Below, one piece after another: positions 35,588-48,565 of a stretch of DNA of 64,000 nt (position 1 is its first letter; every line of letters begins with the position of its first letter). The notes beneath the pieces are model-generated. The model saw nothing but the letters and a program-made list of their open reading frames with translations. It was not told the DNA's origin and made no database searches. The stretch is from Ricinus communis (lineage: Eukaryota; Streptophyta; Magnoliopsida; Malpighiales; Euphorbiaceae): assembly GCF_019578655.1 (NCBI RefSeq), contig NC_063256.1, positions 18,795,350 through 18,859,349 of the forward strand, read 5' to 3'. A program made the translations under genes and the position numbers.

Positions 35588-38500
35588 TAATTAAGGGGTA
35601 TATTTGTCGGTATAAGAAAATAACCTCGCAAAGCTTGTATATTTATAAATTTGAGAAAACAACCCCATAATAGTGCTAATAATTTAATATGAGAAAACCA
35701 CCCTATAAAAGTGGTATATTTATTAATATAAGAAAATAACCCCGTAAAATATGTATATTTATGAATCTGAGAAAACAACCCTGTAAAAGTAGTGTAATTG
35801 CGAGTCTGAGGAAACAGCCTCATAGAAGGGTTTAAATTTTTAATATGAGAAAACAACCCCGTGTAACCTCGTAAAAGTAGTGTAATTACGAGTCTGAGAA
35901 AACAACCTTGTAGAAGGGGTAAATTTTTTAATATGAAAAAATAACCCCGCAATATGGGGATATTTATCAATCGGAGAAATAACCCCGTAATTTTGGTAAA
36001 TTTTTTTTGTATGGGAAAACAACCCCTTAAATGAGTTAATTTTATAATATGAGAAGACAACCCTATAAAAGGTGTATATTTGTCTATATAAGAAAATAAT
36101 CCCGTAAAACGTGTATATTTATGATTTTGACAAAACAACCCCATAATTGTGCTAATAATTTAATATGAGAAAACGACCCTGTAAAATTGGTATATTTATC
36201 AATATAAGAAAATAACCCTGTAATATGTGTATATTTATGAATTTGAGAAAACAACCCCGTAAAAGTAGTGTAATTGCGAGTATGAGAAAACAGCCTCGTA
36301 GAAGGGGTAAATTTCTTAATATGAGAAAACAACCCCGTACTACGGGAATATTTATCAATTGACAAAAATAACCCTATAATTTTGGTATATTTGTGAGTAT
36401 AGGTAAACAACCCCATAAAAGGGGTATATTTGTTGATATAGGAAAATAACCCTATAAAACGTGTAAATTTATGAATTTGACAAAACAACCCTATAATAGT
36501 GTTAAAATTTAATATGCGAAAATAACCTCGTAAAAGTTTTAGATTTATCAATATAAGAAAATAATCCCGTAAAATGAGTATATTTATGAATCTCAAAAAA
36601 CAACCCTGTAAAAGTAGTGTAATTGCGAGTCTCAGAAAATAGCATCGCAGAAGGGGTAAATTTTTTAATATGAGAAAACAACCCCATATTATCAATCGGA
36701 GAAAATAACCTCGTAATTTTGGTATATTTTTTAGTACGGGAAAACAACCCCTTAAATGGGTTAATTTTAGAGTATGAGAAAACAACCCTATTAAAGCGGT
36801 ATATTTGTCAATATAAGAAAAAAACCCCGTAAACTGTGTAAATTTATGAATTTGACAAAAAAATCCCATAATAGTGATAATAATTTAATATGAGAAAATG
36901 ACCCTGTAAAAGTGGTATAATTATCAAGATAAAAAAATAACCCCATAGAACGTGTATATTTATGAATCTCATAAAACAACCCCGTAAAAGTAGTGTAACT
37001 GAAAGTCCAAGAAAACAGCCTTGTAGAAGGGGTAAATTTTTTAATATGAGAAAACAATCCCGTAATACGGGGATATTTATCAATCGGAGAAAATAAACCC
37101 GTAATACGAGGATATGTATCAATCGGAGAAAATAACCCCGTAATTTTGGTATGTTTGTGAGTATGGGAGAATAACCCCTTAAATGGTTTAATTTTAGACT
37201 TTGACAAAACAACCCCATAATAGTGCTAATAATTTAATATGAAAACCCGACCCCGTAAAAGTAGTATATTTATTAATATAAGAAAATAACCTCATAAAAG
37301 TAGTGTAATTGCGAACATGAGAAAACAACCTCGTAGAAGGGGTAAATTTTTTAATATGAGAAAACAACCTCGCAATATGGGGATATTTATCAATGGGAGA
37401 AAACAACCCCTTAAATGAGTTAATTTTATAATATGAGAAAACAACCACATAAAAGGTGTATATTTGTCGATATAAGAAAATAACCCCGTAAAACGTGTAT
37501 ATTTATGAATTTGACAAAACAACCCCATAATAGTGCTAATAATTTCATATGAGAAAACAAACTCGTAAAAGTGGTATATTTATCAATATAAGAAAATAAC
37601 TTCGTAAAACGTGAATATTTATGAATCTGAGTATACAACCCCGTAAATATAGTGTAACTATGAGTCTGAGAAAACAACCTCGTAGAAGGGGTAAATTTTT
37701 TAATATGACAAAACAACCCCGTGATACAAGGATATTTATCAATTGGAGAAAATAAACCCGTAATATGGGGATATATATCAAACGGAGAAAATAACCACAT
37801 AATTTTGGTATATATGTGAGTATGGGAGAATAACCCCTTAAATGGTTTAATTTTAGATTCTGACAAAACAACCCCATAATAGTGCTAATAATTTAATATG
37901 AGAAAATGACCCTGTAAAAGTGGTATATTTATCAATATAAGAAAATAACCTCGTAAAAGTAGTGTAATTGCGAGCTTGAGAAAACAGCCTCGTAGAAGGG
38001 GTAAATCTTTTATTATGAGAGAACAACCTCGCAATATGGGGATATTTATCAATCGGAGAAAATAACCCCGTAATTTTGGTATATTTTTTAGTGTGGGAAA
38101 ACAACCCCTTAAATGAGTTAATTTTATACTATGAGAAAACAATCCCGTAAAAGGTGTATATTTATCGATATAAGAAAATAACCTCGTAAAATGTGTATAT
38201 TTATGAATTTTAAAAAACAACCCTATAATAATGCTAATAATTTAATATGAGAAAATAAACCCGTTAAAGTTGTATATTTATCAATATAAGAAAGTAACCC
38301 CGTAAAATATGTATATTTATAAATCTGAGTAAACAAACCTGTAAAAGTAGTGTAACTGCGAGTCTGAGAAAACAGCCTCGTAGAAGGGGTAAATTTTTTA
38401 ATATGAGAAAACAACCCTGTAATTTTGGTACATTTGTGAGTATGAGAAAGCAACCCCTTAAATGGGTTAATTTTATAATATGAAAAAAACAACGCCGTAA

Positions 38501-39153
38501 AAAGGTATATTTGTCGATATAAGAAAATAACCGTAAAACATGTAAATTTATGAATTTGACAAAACAACCCCATAATAGTACTAATAATTTAATATGAGAA
38601 AACGACCCTATAAAAGTGGTATAATTAGCAATATAAGAAAATAACCCCTTAAAATGTGTATATTTATGAATCTCAGAAAACAACCCCGTAAAAGTAGTGT
38701 AAGAGAAAACAGCCTCGTAGAAGGGGTAAATTTTTTAATATGAGAAAACAATCTCGTAATACGGGGATATTTATCAATCGGAGAAAATAACCTCGTAATT
38801 TTGGTATATTTGTGAGTATGGGAAAACAACCCTTAAATGGTTTAATTTTAGAGTATGAGAAAACAATCCCGTAAAAAGGGTATATTTGTCGATATAAGAA
38901 AATAATCCTGTAAAACGTGTAAATTTATGAATTTGACAAAACAACCCCATAATAGTGCTAATAATTTAATATGAGAAAACGACCTCGTAAAAGTGGTATA
39001 TTTATCAATAAAAGAAAATATCCTCATAAAAGTAAAGCAATTGCAACTTTGAGAAAACAACCTTATAGAAGCGGTAAATTTTTTAATATGAGAAAACAAC
39101 CCCATAATATGGGGATATTTATCAATTAAAACATGTATATTTATGAATTTGAC
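35588..39153. repeat. 39-bp satellite array, block 4
   Basis: The same ten-type 39-bp higher-order repeat resumes at AAGGGGTATATTTGTCGG. Most repeats contain nine or ten monomers, and the extra TTTATAAATATTAG monomer common in block 3 is essentially absent. The longest minus-strand open frame (36084-36869, 261 codons) is pure 13-residue periodicity. The array ends at ATGAATTTGAC, joined directly to an LTR fragment. Confidence 0.95.
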
Positions 39154-39376
39154 TAAGCTCATTGACTTGCAAGTTGAATTGAACTATGACTCTTAGTTGA
39201 ATTAGGATTCCTTTCGTTGCTTGAACTCCTATTATCATCAGGGACTCCGCGTGTGATTAGGATTCCTAATTGAGTCAGGACTCCTTATTGGATTAGAATT
39301 CCTTAAGCTAGTAGGATTTGCATCATCAAGACTCCTTGTTGGTGTAGGATTCGTTGTACTAGTTTGGTACGTATAA
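39154..39376 (-). mobile_element. Gypsy LTR terminal fragment at satellite/1-kb-array junction
   Basis: TAAGCTCATTGACTTGCAAG through ACTCCTTGTTGGTGTAGG to TAGTTTGGTACGTATAA matches the right end of the LTR at 55385-56312 (from about 56091) and of the partial LTR at 53600-54115. Only the last 220 bp or so are present; the left side is cut at satellite. It contains imperfect direct repeats of GGATTCCT/GGACTCC. Its right edge is followed by TTGCATGCG of the 1-kb unit, as at 56312. Confidence 0.8.
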
Positions 39377-42300
39377 TGGTTGCATGCGATTTTTATGGTG
39401 CGATATCCCTCATTCCGTAAGAAAAGGAAACTAGAAAGTAAATATGAATTAATATATAAAGACAGATGAATAAAGTAAAGTCAAATCAAGAACCATAGAA
39501 GAGTTGATTGGTCAACCGTAGTCCTAGATTCTATCAGCCAGCTTAACGAAAACAAGGAGAGATTTGTGTAGGCCTACCTAATAACACTCCGACCCAAATT
39601 ACTTCATTGTATACGTCTCAAACATCAAAACGATCGCGTTCCTGCTTGTATAACACTTGGATTAATCGAAAACAACATGATTTCTCCCATTCGCATGTGG
39701 ATTTACATGTCATCCCGCTTGATGATTAAGCAAAGCATCAACGCCACCGGCCAAGCTTGTCAACTGCCTTCTCATGATTCTTTACACTAATCCTTGTGCC
39801 ATCAGGAGTCCTCTGCTGAGAGGAACAAGGCATGATGGAGATCCTAATGGTCCAAGTCCTGAATTTGGGCGTGCCTCGAATCTCGTAGTTCCCTCCTTCC
39901 TCTAAAAGATTCGACCGAGATCATTCGAGAATGATATCACTGCTCGATCAACTGATTTCATTTCATTAGAGAATGATATCAATACTCGATCAACTAATTT
40001 AATTTCCTCGCATTTTTCCAAGCAATGGATTTGTGCCTATGCTTGCCGCTTACACGCGCTTTCACTCGACACTCGTGCTTATGCTCCCAAATAGAACCAA
40101 ACCATCATATTAAACAAAGATTAGAAAGAGAGGCACAAAAGAAAGGAAAGAAAATGCAAGTTCTTTCTTCTTCTCCGTACGGTTGGACATAAGGAGCAAA
40201 TCAAATTGATTTAGATACTAGGGTAGACAAAGAACACAAAAGAAAGGAAGGACATGAGCATATAAGTCCATGTTTGCGAGGGTGACTCATGATTAGCTCG
40301 CAAGGTTCTTGAAAGAACCCATAACTTGATTTGCCACAAGGTAGGAAACTGAAATAGTATGCTCATTAGCCTCAAGTATTTGGTTACATGCAGTTTTTAT
40401 GGTGCGAAATCCCTCATTCCTTAAGGAAAAGAAACTAGAAGCTAAATACGAATAAATAAATAAAGAAAGATGAATAAACTAAAGTCAAATCAAGAACCAG
40501 AGAGGAGTTGACTGGTCAATCGTAGTCCTAGGTTCTATGAGCTAGCTTAACGAAAACAAGGAGAAATTCGTGTGGGCCTACCTAATAACACTCTGATCCA
40601 AATTACTTCATTGTATGCGCCCTAAACATCGTAATGCTTGTCTTCCCGCTTTTATTAATCAAGACAATATGATTTCTCCCTTTCGCGCGTAGATTTACAT
40701 CTCGTCCCTCTTTATAATCAAGCACAGCATCAACGCCACTGGCCAAGCTTGTTAACTGCCTTCTCATGATTCGTTAGGCTAATACTTGTGCCATCAGGAG
40801 TTCTCATGCCTAGAGGAACAAGGAATGATGGAGATCCCAATGGACCTGAATTTGGGCGTGCCTCAATTCTCATCATTCCCTCCTTCCTCTAAAAGATTCT
40901 ACCGAGAACATTCGAGAATGATATCATGTCGATCAACTGATTTCATTTCATTCGATGATATCAATACTCGATCAATTCATTTAATTTTCTTGCATTTGTC
41001 CAAGCAATGGATCTGCGGCTCATGCTTGCTTACACACGCTTTCACTCGACACTCGTGGCTTATGCTCACCAAATAGAACCAAACTATCATACTAAACATA
41101 GATTAGAAAGAGAAGCACAAAAGAAAGGAAAGAAATCATGTGTTCTTTATTCTTCTCCATACGGGCTAGGGCGTAAGGATTAAATCGAATTGATTTAGAC
41201 ACTAGGGTAGACAAAGAACATAAAAAGAAAGGACGCGAGTGATAAGCCTCAAATATTCGGGTTGCATGCGATTTTTATGATGCAAAATCCCTCATTCCTT
41301 AAGAAAAAACTAGAAGCTAAATACAAATTAATAAATAAATAAAGATGAATAAACTAAAGTCAAATAAAGAACTAGATAGGAGTTGACTGGTCAACCGTAG
41401 TCCTAGATTTTATAAGCCAGCTTAATGGAAACAAGGATAAATTCGTGTGGGCCTACCTAATAATTCTCCAACCCAAATTACTTCATTTTATGTGTCCCGT
41501 ATATAAAAAATGGTCGCTGCTCCTACTTGTATTATGCTTGGATTAATTGAAACCAACATGATATCTCCCTTTCCCGCATGGATTTATGTCTCGTCCAGCT
41601 TGATGATCAAGCAAAGAATCAACACCACCCGCCAAGCTTGTCAACTGCCTTCTCATGATTCTTTACGCTAATCCTTATGCCATCAAGAATCCTCTTCCGA
41701 GAGGAACAAGGAATGATGGAGATCCCAATGGTCCAAGTCCTGAATTTGGGCGTCCCTCGATTCTCTTCGATCCCTCCTTCCTCTAAAAGATTCGACTGAG
41801 GTCATTCGAGAATGATATCAATGCTCGATCAACTGATTCCATTTCATTCGAGAATGATATCAATCCTTGATCAACTAATTTAATTTCATTGCATTTGTCC
41901 CAACAATGGATCTGTGCCTATGCTTGCCGCTTACACGCGCTTTCACTCGACACACGTGCTTATACTCGCCAAATAGAACCAAACCATCATACTAAACAAA
42001 GATTACAAAGAGAGGCATAAAAGAAAGGAAAAAGATCGCAAGTTCTTTATTCTTCTCCGCACGGCTGGGCGTAAGGATCAAATCGATTTAATTTAGACAC
42101 TAGGGTAGAGAAAGAACACAAAAGAAAGGAAGGACGTAAGCGATAAGTCTATGTTTACGAGGGCGACTCGTGATTAGCTCCCAAAGTTCTTGAAAGAACC
42201 TATAAGTTGATTTCCCACAAGGTAGAAAACTAAAATAGTATGCTCATTAGCCTCAAGTATTCGGGTTGCATGCGCTTTTATGGTGCAAAATCCCTCATTC

Positions 42301-43340
42301 CATAAGAAAAAGAAATTAGAAGCTAAATACAAATTAATAAATAAATAAAGATGAATAAACTAAAATCAAATCAAGAACTAGAGAGGAATTGACTAGTCAA
42401 CCGTAGTCCTAGATTCTATGAGCCAGGTTAACGAAAATAAGGAGAAATTGGTGTGGGCCTACCCACTAATACTCCCACCCAAATTACTTCATTCTATGCA
42501 TCCCAAACATCAAAATGGCCGCTGCCCTCGCTTGTATGACGCTTGGATTAATCGAAAATAACATAATTTCTCCTTTTCGTACGTGGATTTATGTCTCATC
42601 CCGCTTGATGATCAAGCAAAGCATCAACGCCACTGACCACGCTTGTCAACTGCATTATCATGATTCTTTACACTCATCCTTATGCCATCGTGAGTCCTCA
42701 TGCCGTAGACAAACAAAGAATGATGGAGATCCCAATGGTCCAAGTCTTGAATTTGGGCGTGCCTCAATTCCTCGCCGCTCCTCCTTCTTCCAAAAGATTC
42801 GACCGAGATCATTCGAGGATGAATCAACTGATTTCATTTCATTCGAGAATGATATCAATACTCGATCAACAAATTTAATTTCCCTCGCGATTTGTCCCAA
42901 AGAATGGAACTGCGGCCTATACTTGTCGCTTACACGCTTTCACTCGACACTCATGCTTATGCTCCCCAAATAGAACCAAACCATCATACTAAATAAAGAT
43001 TAGAAAGAGAGGCACAAAAGAAAGGAAAAGATCGCAAGTTCTTTGTTCTTCCGACGACCGTAAGGAGCAAATCGAATTGATTTAGACACTAGGGTAGACA
43101 AAGAACACAAAAGAAAGGAAGGACACGAGCGATAAGTGTATGTTTGCCAGGGCGACTCGTGATTAGCTCGCAAAGTTCTTAAAAGAACCCATAACTTGAT
43201 TTCTCACAAGGTAGAGTACTGAAATAGTATGCTCATTAGCCTCAAGTACTCTAGTTGCATGCGGGTTTTAATGGTGCCAAATCCCTCATTCCATAAGAAA
43301 AAAAACTAGAAGCTAAATACGTATTAATAAATAAAGAAAG
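39377..43340. repeat. 1-kb tandem repeat array, first block (about four units)
   Basis: Units are anchored on TTGCATGCGGTTTTTATGG-type sequence at about 39381, 40385, 41262, 42267 and 43255, with spacings of about 1000, 880, 1005 and 990 bp. Each unit contains in order ACCGTAGTCCTAGATTCTA, CTACCTAATAACACTC, TTGATGATCAAGCAAAG, AACAAGGAATGATGGAGATC, a 42-bp direct duplication (GAGAATGATATCAATGCTCG), AACCAAACCATCATACTAAA, and AAAGTTCTTGAAAGAACCC. The 880-bp unit lacks the segment before CCTCAAATATTCGG. Open frames (for example 42515-42973) are not kept intact between units, so I see no gene. Confidence 0.92.
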
Positions 43341-44279
43341 TGACATGAACCTTGGCAATTTGTGACAAGACCCAACATGCAGAATTGGAATAAAATTCCC
43401 AAGAAAGCTAAATCTGAACTTTGATAACCTTGACCCAATGATAACTTAGATCTTTAACCTTAGTATATGAAAGATTATTGACGCCACACTCAAGAAAGGT
43501 AGAAGGTGAGTGATAAGTCGATGTTGAATGCCACAAAGACAAGTTCTTGATAACTTTGAAGTTCTTCCAAAGAACCAAGCAAGAATAATTCTCCCAAATA
43601 TGTTTAACTCAAAATATTCATTCCCTTCAATAATATGGTTACACTTAGTTTATATATTGAAAAGAATAAATCTAATTCCTAAATAGCATAAAGGAAATAA
43701 ACTAATTAAAAATTATCTAAAAGATATGCTAAATAAAAGTTTCTTAAATAATAGAATAAGGAATAGTCAATCTTTACTAAATAAGGATTGACTAAAAAAA
43801 TCAAGCAAAACTTCCTAAACAATGAAGTGTGGAGCTACCTCATTATTTCCCAATGAAGAACACCCCAATTTGGCAAAGAGAGAAAGCTAAGAACGTGTAC
43901 CCATGCTTCCTATTTAATTTGGACGCCCCTTTAGCTAAATAGGAAGCTAAAGTGGTGTTTCCCTTGTTCCTCTTTATGTATTAAGCTCTCCCCCTCAGGC
44001 ACACATATTCGCCTATGCTTTGTTTCATTAAGCCCATCATATTGAATTAAATTAATAAGGCTATGAGCCTTAATTAAATCTAACTCTCCATGGGTTAATA
44101 TATCATTAGCCTAAATCTCTTGAATAAGTCCATTAAGAGCCTCCTTTACGCGCTTGGCCTTAGATCTTGTAATTGGCCCACTTTGAATGTGTAAAGGATC
44201 CCTTGAGCTTCGTGGTAGGCTTTGGCCCTATGTTTGTGCTTGGATCATGACTTGAGTCTTCACTCTTGATTCGTGATTA
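43341..44279 (-). mobile_element. Reduced gypsy element A: 3' LTR
   Basis: Begins TGACATGAACC directly after AATAAATAAAGAAAG of a 1-kb unit and ends before the pyrimidine tract at 44280, so on the minus strand it is the LTR after a polypurine tract. Length is about 940 bp, close to the 928-bp LTR of element B. Its interior (GTGATAAGTCGATGTT, GAAGTTCTTCCAAAGAACC) resembles parts of the 1-kb unit. Confidence 0.65.
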
Positions 44280-45225
44280 TTCCCTCTTTCTTTGAAAAGA
44301 TTCGTCCTTGAATCTTGCCAAAATATTGTGAAAGAACCAAACATATGATTAAATATTTATAAACTCGTTATTAACCTGCAATTCTTTCACAAAAGTGGTT
44401 AGAGGAATTTTAGAACAAAGAATATTTTCAATTCTAATAGAATCAAAGATGTTCAATGGCATCTAGTAACACTTCGCGACTTTTCTCAACCTTTGCCTCA
44501 TGTTTAACTTTAACCTCTTCAATTTTAGATTCGCTTCAAAGATAGCAAATCGTTGTCCTTTTCACCATTTTCAATCATCCACCCATAAGAATCTATATCT
44601 TCTTCAGGATAGCATATTATCTCTTTAACATCATCAACATTAGTCTCCAAAGATGGCTCAGATTCGATTTTATCTTCAAGATGCTTAAGAAAGCTATTAG
44701 TTAACCTCTTCAATGTTCAAAATCATGCTTGCATGATTCAAAGCCGCTTCTTATCGATTTTATCTCCGCTGAAATTTCACCATCCTTAATTTGACGTGGG
44801 TTGTCTTGCTAACCTCTTCGGCTTAGGTTTAGGAGTATAAAAATTTCGCAGAGACTTTTCATAATGTTATCTAGCAAACTCCTCTTGATGAAACATCTCA
44901 CAATGCACACAAGCTTTGTGGTTTGCACTCAAATATGTCAAACTCCGCGCTTATGTTCAAATAAGCCTTTTACCACTCTTTGATTTTAAAACAGTAACCT
45001 TTTTTCCCTTTGATATATAATCACACACACTAGATCTAACAAAAGAAACTTAAGAATACAAGAAAATGAAATTTTGGGATAGAAATTTAAAGAGCAAATT
45101 TTGGTTTTAAGAAACAAAAAGAAAATTCACCATAGGAAAGAACAAGACTAGAAATTTATAGAAATAAAAAATTTAAAAGAATAACATAATAAAGTAAAGG
45201 ATAGATAGAATGATTTGTAGACTTA
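44280..45225 (-). mobile_element. Reduced gypsy element A: shortened internal region
   Basis: On the minus strand it runs from the primer site (45226-45237) through an AT-rich leader and broken coding remnants to AAGATTCAAGGACGAATC and the polypurine tract AAAGAAAGAGGGAA (44280-44293), the arrangement at the 3' end of plant gypsy pol. Only about 0.95 kb separates LTR end and primer site, so gag, RT and integrase are absent. A 62-codon minus frame at 44525-44713, acidic and interrupted on both sides, may be a linker remnant; no domain is recognisable. Confidence 0.6.
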
Positions 45226-45246
45226 GCTTCGATACCAACCGATGGG
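45226..45246 (-). other. Element A primer-binding site and stub of 5' LTR
   Basis: On the minus strand TGGTATCGAAGC is close to TGGTATCAGAGC, the initiator-Met tRNA primer site common in plant LTR elements. Only the terminal bases of an LTR (CCCATCG) precede it before 1-kb-unit sequence takes over at about 45247, so the 5' LTR is almost wholly deleted. About 230 bp of the host unit are also missing across this insertion. Confidence 0.65.
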
Positions 45247-47156
45247 AAACCGGTCGTCCTACTTGTATTACGCTTGGATTAATCCAAAACAAAATGATTT
45301 CTCCCTTTGCATGTGGATTTATGTCTCGTCCCTACCGATGATCAAGCAAAGCTTCAACGCGACCGCTCAAGCTTGTCAACTACCTTCTCATGATTCTTTA
45401 TGCTAATCCTCAGGTTACAAGGATTCCTTGTGCCGAGAGGAACAAGGAATGATGGAGATCCCAATGGTCCAAGTCTTGAATTTTGGCGTTGCCTCGATTC
45501 TCGCCGCTCCCTCCTTCCACCAAAAGATTCGATAGAGATTACTCGAGAATGATATCAATGCTCGATCAATCGATTTCATTTCATCTCGAGAATGATATCA
45601 ATATTTGATCAACTAATTCAGCTTCCTTGCATTTGTCCAAGCAATGGATCTGCGGCCTATGCTTGCCGCTATACGCTTTCACTCGACACTCGTGGCTTAT
45701 GCTCCCCAAATAAAACCAACCCATCATTACTAAACAAAGATTAGTAAAAGAGGCATAAAAGAAAGGAAAGAAATCGCAAGTTCTTTGTTCTTCTCCGCTC
45801 TAGGTCGAGCATAAGAATCAAGTCGAATTGATTTAGATACTAGGGTAGACAAGAATACAAAAGAAAGGAAGGACGCGAGGGATAAGTCTATGTTTTTATT
45901 TCCCACAAGGTAGAAAATCAAGTAGTATGCTCATTAACCTTAAATATTCGGCTGCATGCGCTTTTATGGTGCAAAATCCCTCATGCCATAAGAGAAAGAA
46001 ACTAGAAGCTAAATATGAATTAATAAACAAAGAAAGATGAGCCGCCTTAACGAGAGAGGGAGTTGACCGGTCAATCATAGTCCTAGATTCAATGAGCCAC
46101 CTTAACGTAAAACAAGGAGAAATTCATGTGGGCATATACCTAATAACATTCGACCCAAAATACTTTATTGTATGCGTCCCAGATATCACAACATCGCTGC
46201 CCTCGCTTTGTACTACTACTGGATTAATAAAAACAACATGATTTCTCCCTTCGCGACGTGGATTTTCATCTCGTCCCGCTTGATGATAAAGCAGAGCATC
46301 AGTTGCCACCCCGCCAAGCTTGTCAACCGCCTTCCTCATGATTCCTTATGCTAATCCTTTGCCATCGTGTGTCCTCGCGCCGAGAGGAACAAGGAATGAT
46401 GGAGATCCCAATGGTCCAAGTCTTGAATTTTGGCGTTGCCTCGATTCTCGCCGCTCCTCCTTCCTCCAAAAGATTCGACCGAGATCATTCGAGAATGATA
46501 TCAATGCTTGATCAACTGATTTCATTTCATTCGAGAATGATATCAATACTCGATCAACTAATTTAATTTCCTTGCATTTGTCCAAGCAATGGATATGTGC
46601 CTCTACTTGCTGCTTAGACGCGCTTTCACTCCTACACTCGTGCTTATGATCCCCAAATAGAAGTAAACCATCATATTAAAGAAAGATTAGAAAGAGCTGC
46701 ACAAAAGAAACGAATAAAATCAGAACATATGTACGATTTCGGATCTGAAAAGGAAAGAAATCGCAAGTTCTTTATTCTTCTCCTTACGGCTAGGCATAAG
46801 GATCAAATCGAATTGTTTTAGAGACTAGGTAGACAAAGAACACAATAGAAAGGAAGGACGCGAGCGATAAGTCTATGTTTTTAATTTCCACAAGGTAGAG
46901 AACCGAAATAGTATGCTCACTGGCCTTGATTATTTGGTTGCATGCGGTTTTTTAAGGTATGAAATCCCTTGATCCATAAGAAAAAGAAACTAGAAGCTAA
47001 ATACGAATCAATAAATAAAGAAAGATGAATAAAATAAAGTCAAATTAAGAACTAGAGAGGAGATGACCGGTCAACTGTAGTCCTAGATTCTATAAGCCAG
47101 CCTTAACGTAAAACAAGGAGATAGTCGTGTGGGCCTACCTAATAACACTCCAACTT
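45247..47156. repeat. 1-kb tandem repeat array, second block
   Basis: About two units, with anchors at about 45951 and 46937. Both carry the short variant in which ATAAGTCTATGTTTTT passes directly to TTTCCCACAAGGTAG, lacking the roughly 60-bp GCGACTCGTGATTAGCTCGC segment of the long variant. The unit at 46680-46750 carries an extra block of about 45 bp (CATATGTACGATTTCGGATC). The block stops within CTACCTAATAACACTCCAAC, where plastid DNA is inserted. Confidence 0.9.
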
Positions 47157-47604
47157 TTTGAATAAGCCAATCATTCGGGACCCCGCAGATCCACTCTTTT
47201 CCCATTCAAAGTTCACCCCCTTGTCTCCGTGGTTTTCATATCGAGAATTCTTTGCAGATGAAGATATGTCAAAGGGCTTCTTACTTCCAAACGGATCCTC
47301 CTACATCTATATATAAATGCCGGTTTATCAAGAATACGCAAAAAGAGCACTTTGAATTGTTGATTCATCGCCAGAGATGGCTTAGAACCAATAGGTCATT
47401 ATCTAATGGATTTTTCCATCTCAATACTCTATCCGAGAGTTATCGTGATTTATCAAATTTGTTCCTATCTAACGGAATGCTATTGGATCAAATGACAAAG
47501 GCATTGTTGAGAAAATGATGGCTTTTCCCAATGAAATGAAAATTGGATTCATGTAATAGGAGAAAGGTTTCCCATTCCTTAGCCTAAAAGATATGTGGCC
47601 ATGA
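47157..47604 (+). pseudogene. ycf2: Plastid ycf2, 3' end (nuclear copy)
   Basis: The translation matches the C-terminus of the plastid Ycf2 protein: [57 protein letters not shown] and finally DMWP followed by TGA (47602-47604). The upstream part (from TTTTTGAATAAGCC) is in a shifted frame, and TGA replaces the usual Arg after ALLRK at 47516-47518. In plastids Ycf2 is a very large essential protein, part of an ATPase motor linked to protein import; only about 150 codons of its tail are here. This is a nuclear insertion of plastid DNA, not a gene. Confidence 0.93.
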
Positions 47605-47631
47605 AATAGGGATTAAGTGGAATAGAATTGA

Positions 47632-47909
<278 letters not shown>

Positions 47910-48565
47910 TTGAATAACTAAATGAATAACTAAATAAAATAGATAGACCCCTCTCTTCATCTCGTGTCGATGGATCTTCTCAATTGGAGGATCCCCTATA
48001 TGGATCTTTTCAACCTCTTGGTTCCGCAAGAGCAAGTCGTAAAAATTGAGAAATAGAACCATATGATTTGATTTGTTCTCAATAGCCATGAGATGATCAT
48101 CTTAGGGTGATCTTTTATCGCATGATGCTCCTATTACACTCGTAGTCTTTAAAGGATGAGAACCAACTATGTAGCATCTACATTGAGAACTTAAGTATTG
48201 TATACGTTATTAGTCCGATCTTTGTAGGAGCTACCCATAATAACGAACTTGCAAAATGAATCCGCTTATCATAAAGAGATTCGCTGTTCTCGACCCTACT
48301 TCACCTTAGCTGTTATTCTGAACAAGTAAAAGTTATGTCTTAGTCCGAGTGGGGATAACATTTCTTATCCTGCATGTCTATGGAGTTTTGAAAAATCCAA
48401 GCATGTTAGAGATAGAGAGGTAGGAATTTTTGAACGAACTACACTCCTTCGTGATAATGCTAGGAGTCCATTTATGAGAAGGGCGGGGAAAGCTTGAACC
48501 CAATTCCTACAATGATGAATATAAGCGAATTGAAATTCCCGGGAGTTATACATTTATGTATTGAT
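47910..48565 (+). other. Plastid spacer downstream of ycf15 (nuclear copy)
   Basis: Sequence continues from ycf15 without a visible break (GGATCCCCTATATGGATC, GTAGCATCTACATTGAGAAC, GTCCGAGTGGGGATAACA). I recognise this as the plastid inverted-repeat spacer after ycf15. It ends around ATTGATAAGG, where 16S rRNA sequence begins. In a plastome several kilobases (trnL, ndhB, rps7, trnV) would separate the two, so there is an internal deletion or join here. The minus-strand open frames at 47898-48089 and 48365-48553 are not genes. Confidence 0.7.

Noticed and set aside
42624..42900. Minus-strand frames in the 1-kb unit (EIKFVDRVLISFSNEMKSVD-like) as a gene
   Set aside because: They are the antisense of the 42-bp duplication and flanks, and other units break the frame.
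47252..47518. 88-codon frame as an independent small gene
   Set aside because: It is the in-frame part of the ycf2 C-terminus in a nuclear plastid insertion, ended by a nonsense change.
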